Shown here piece by piece: positions 28,985 to 29,650 of a stretch of DNA of 29,650 nucleotides. The notes below the pieces were generated by a model. It had not been told where the DNA came from and did not search any database. It saw only the letters and a list, made by a program, of their open reading frames with translations. Source of the DNA: Symbiodinium natans (taxonomy: Eukaryota; Sar; Dinophyceae; Suessiales; Symbiodiniaceae); contig CAJNDS010000746.1 in the NCBI GenBank assembly GCA_905221605.1, forward strand, positions 875,961 to 905,610. Direction: 5' to 3'. Position numbers and translations under genes: made by a program. Position 1 is the stretch's first letter. Each line of letters begins with the position of its first letter.

Positions 28985-29650
28985 GGTCTTGAGGTTAGTA
29001 TAGGGTTTAGAGTTTAGGGTTTAAGGTTTAGGGTTTAGGGTTCAGGGTTTAAGGTTTCGAGTTCGGGTTTCGGGTTTAGGCATTAGAGTATGGTTCTTAG
29101 TATGGTGGGGGTTCACGTTTTAGGGCTCAGGGTTGGAGGTATCAGATAAAATCCCTCACATGGTATCACAAAAATAATATGTGTATATATATATATATAT
29201 GCAACTATAGGGGGATATACGCCAACTCCGAGCCAGTATGTTCAGGGTATGGTTTAGGGGTGTCTGTGACATACGAAACGTGGGAAGAAGCTTCCGAGGG
29301 TTAAGCGTTTTGGGATTATGCTGAACCCTAACCCTAAAGCCTAAACCCTAAACCTTAGGGTTTAGGGTTCGCCGGATGCAGGTCGAGATCACAGTGCGAT
29401 GTAGGGCTAGTGGAGTTCTGGGGTATAGGCTTTAAGGTAACCCTAAACCCTAAGCCTTAAACCCTAAACCCTAAACCCCTAACCCCTAAGCTCTAAAGTC
29501 TAAACCCTAAATCTAAACCCTAAACCCTAAACCCGAAACCCTAAACCCCAAACCCTCCTAAACCCTGAACCCTCAGCTGAGTTCCGGACCGAAGGGCACC
29601 TGCCACTGGGACCCCGAAGACTGGGCGGGGGGGGAGGGGAGGGGGGGGGG
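28985..29650. repeat. Terminal mosaic of telomere-like arrays
   Basis: TTTAGGG copies at 28998-29080, a TA microsatellite at 29185-29201, head-to-head CCCTAAA and TTTAGGG at 29325-29368, CCCTAAA at 29436-29575, and a G-rich end at 29625-29650. Spacers hold no gene. Confidence 0.85.

Noticed and set aside
17736-29650. True chromosome end (telomere cap)
   Set aside because: Blocks are short, in both orientations and separated by unique DNA, and the window edge is not a continuous array.

Overview
The window looks like nuclear DNA of a dinoflagellate, most likely a Symbiodiniaceae-like species. Four things point there. TTTAGGG/CCCTAAA telomere-type repeats are scattered over more than 12 kb. 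A Gag-like protein resembles the retroelement Gag proteins I recall from Symbiodinium genomes. A protein carries RanBP2-type zinc fingers and a Lys-Gly-rich tail of a kind common in dinoflagellates. A 13-base exact match to the 3' half of the dinoflagellate spliced leader (DinoSL) sits in a pair of long terminal repeats. No database was searched; family calls come from reading the sequence. I see no intact host gene.

Layout. Bases 1-3548 are repeats: telomere-like runs, AT and GA microsatellites, a G/C-rich cluster of ~200-bp units in both orientations (about 700-2740), and short tandem repeats up to 3485. Bases 3549-17462 are one minus-strand LTR retrotransposon. Its two 313-bp LTRs (3549-3861 and 17150-17462) start TGTGA, end TCACA, differ at only 2 positions and are flanked by ATAT. 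A candidate primer-binding site lies just inside the right (5') LTR and a purine-rich tract just inside the left (3') LTR. Reading leftward from the 5' LTR the element holds a frame-shifted gag (16996-15238), a 6.4-kb non-coding interruption with a 1-kb TG microsatellite (15222-8803), a fragment with a YVDD motif (8802-8484), a Tpt1/KptA-like ADP-ribosyltransferase-fold fragment (about 8040-7375), a 724-bp terminal-inverted-repeat element with TGA target duplication (6648-7371), an acidic/Lys-rich linker, a Cys-rich and coiled-coil stretch, a two-zinc-finger protein (5706-4342) and a C-terminal segment with one membrane helix (about 4430-3996). No integrase, RNase H, protease or complete reverse transcriptase could be recognised.

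Bases 17463-29650 start with an AT/GT microsatellite. The rest is a mosaic of short telomere-like arrays in both orientations, separated by 50-300 bases of apparently unique DNA, miniature fold-back elements, a 92-base poly(A), degenerate 77-bp tandem repeats and microsatellites. It looks subtelomeric or telomere-repeat-invaded. Only one stretch (21960-22300) there has protein-like composition.

The most notable points are the DinoSL-like sequence inside both LTRs, the Tpt1/KptA-like domain inside a retroelement polyprotein, a MITE whose removal restores the reading frame, and the mismatch between near-identical LTRs and a badly broken interior.
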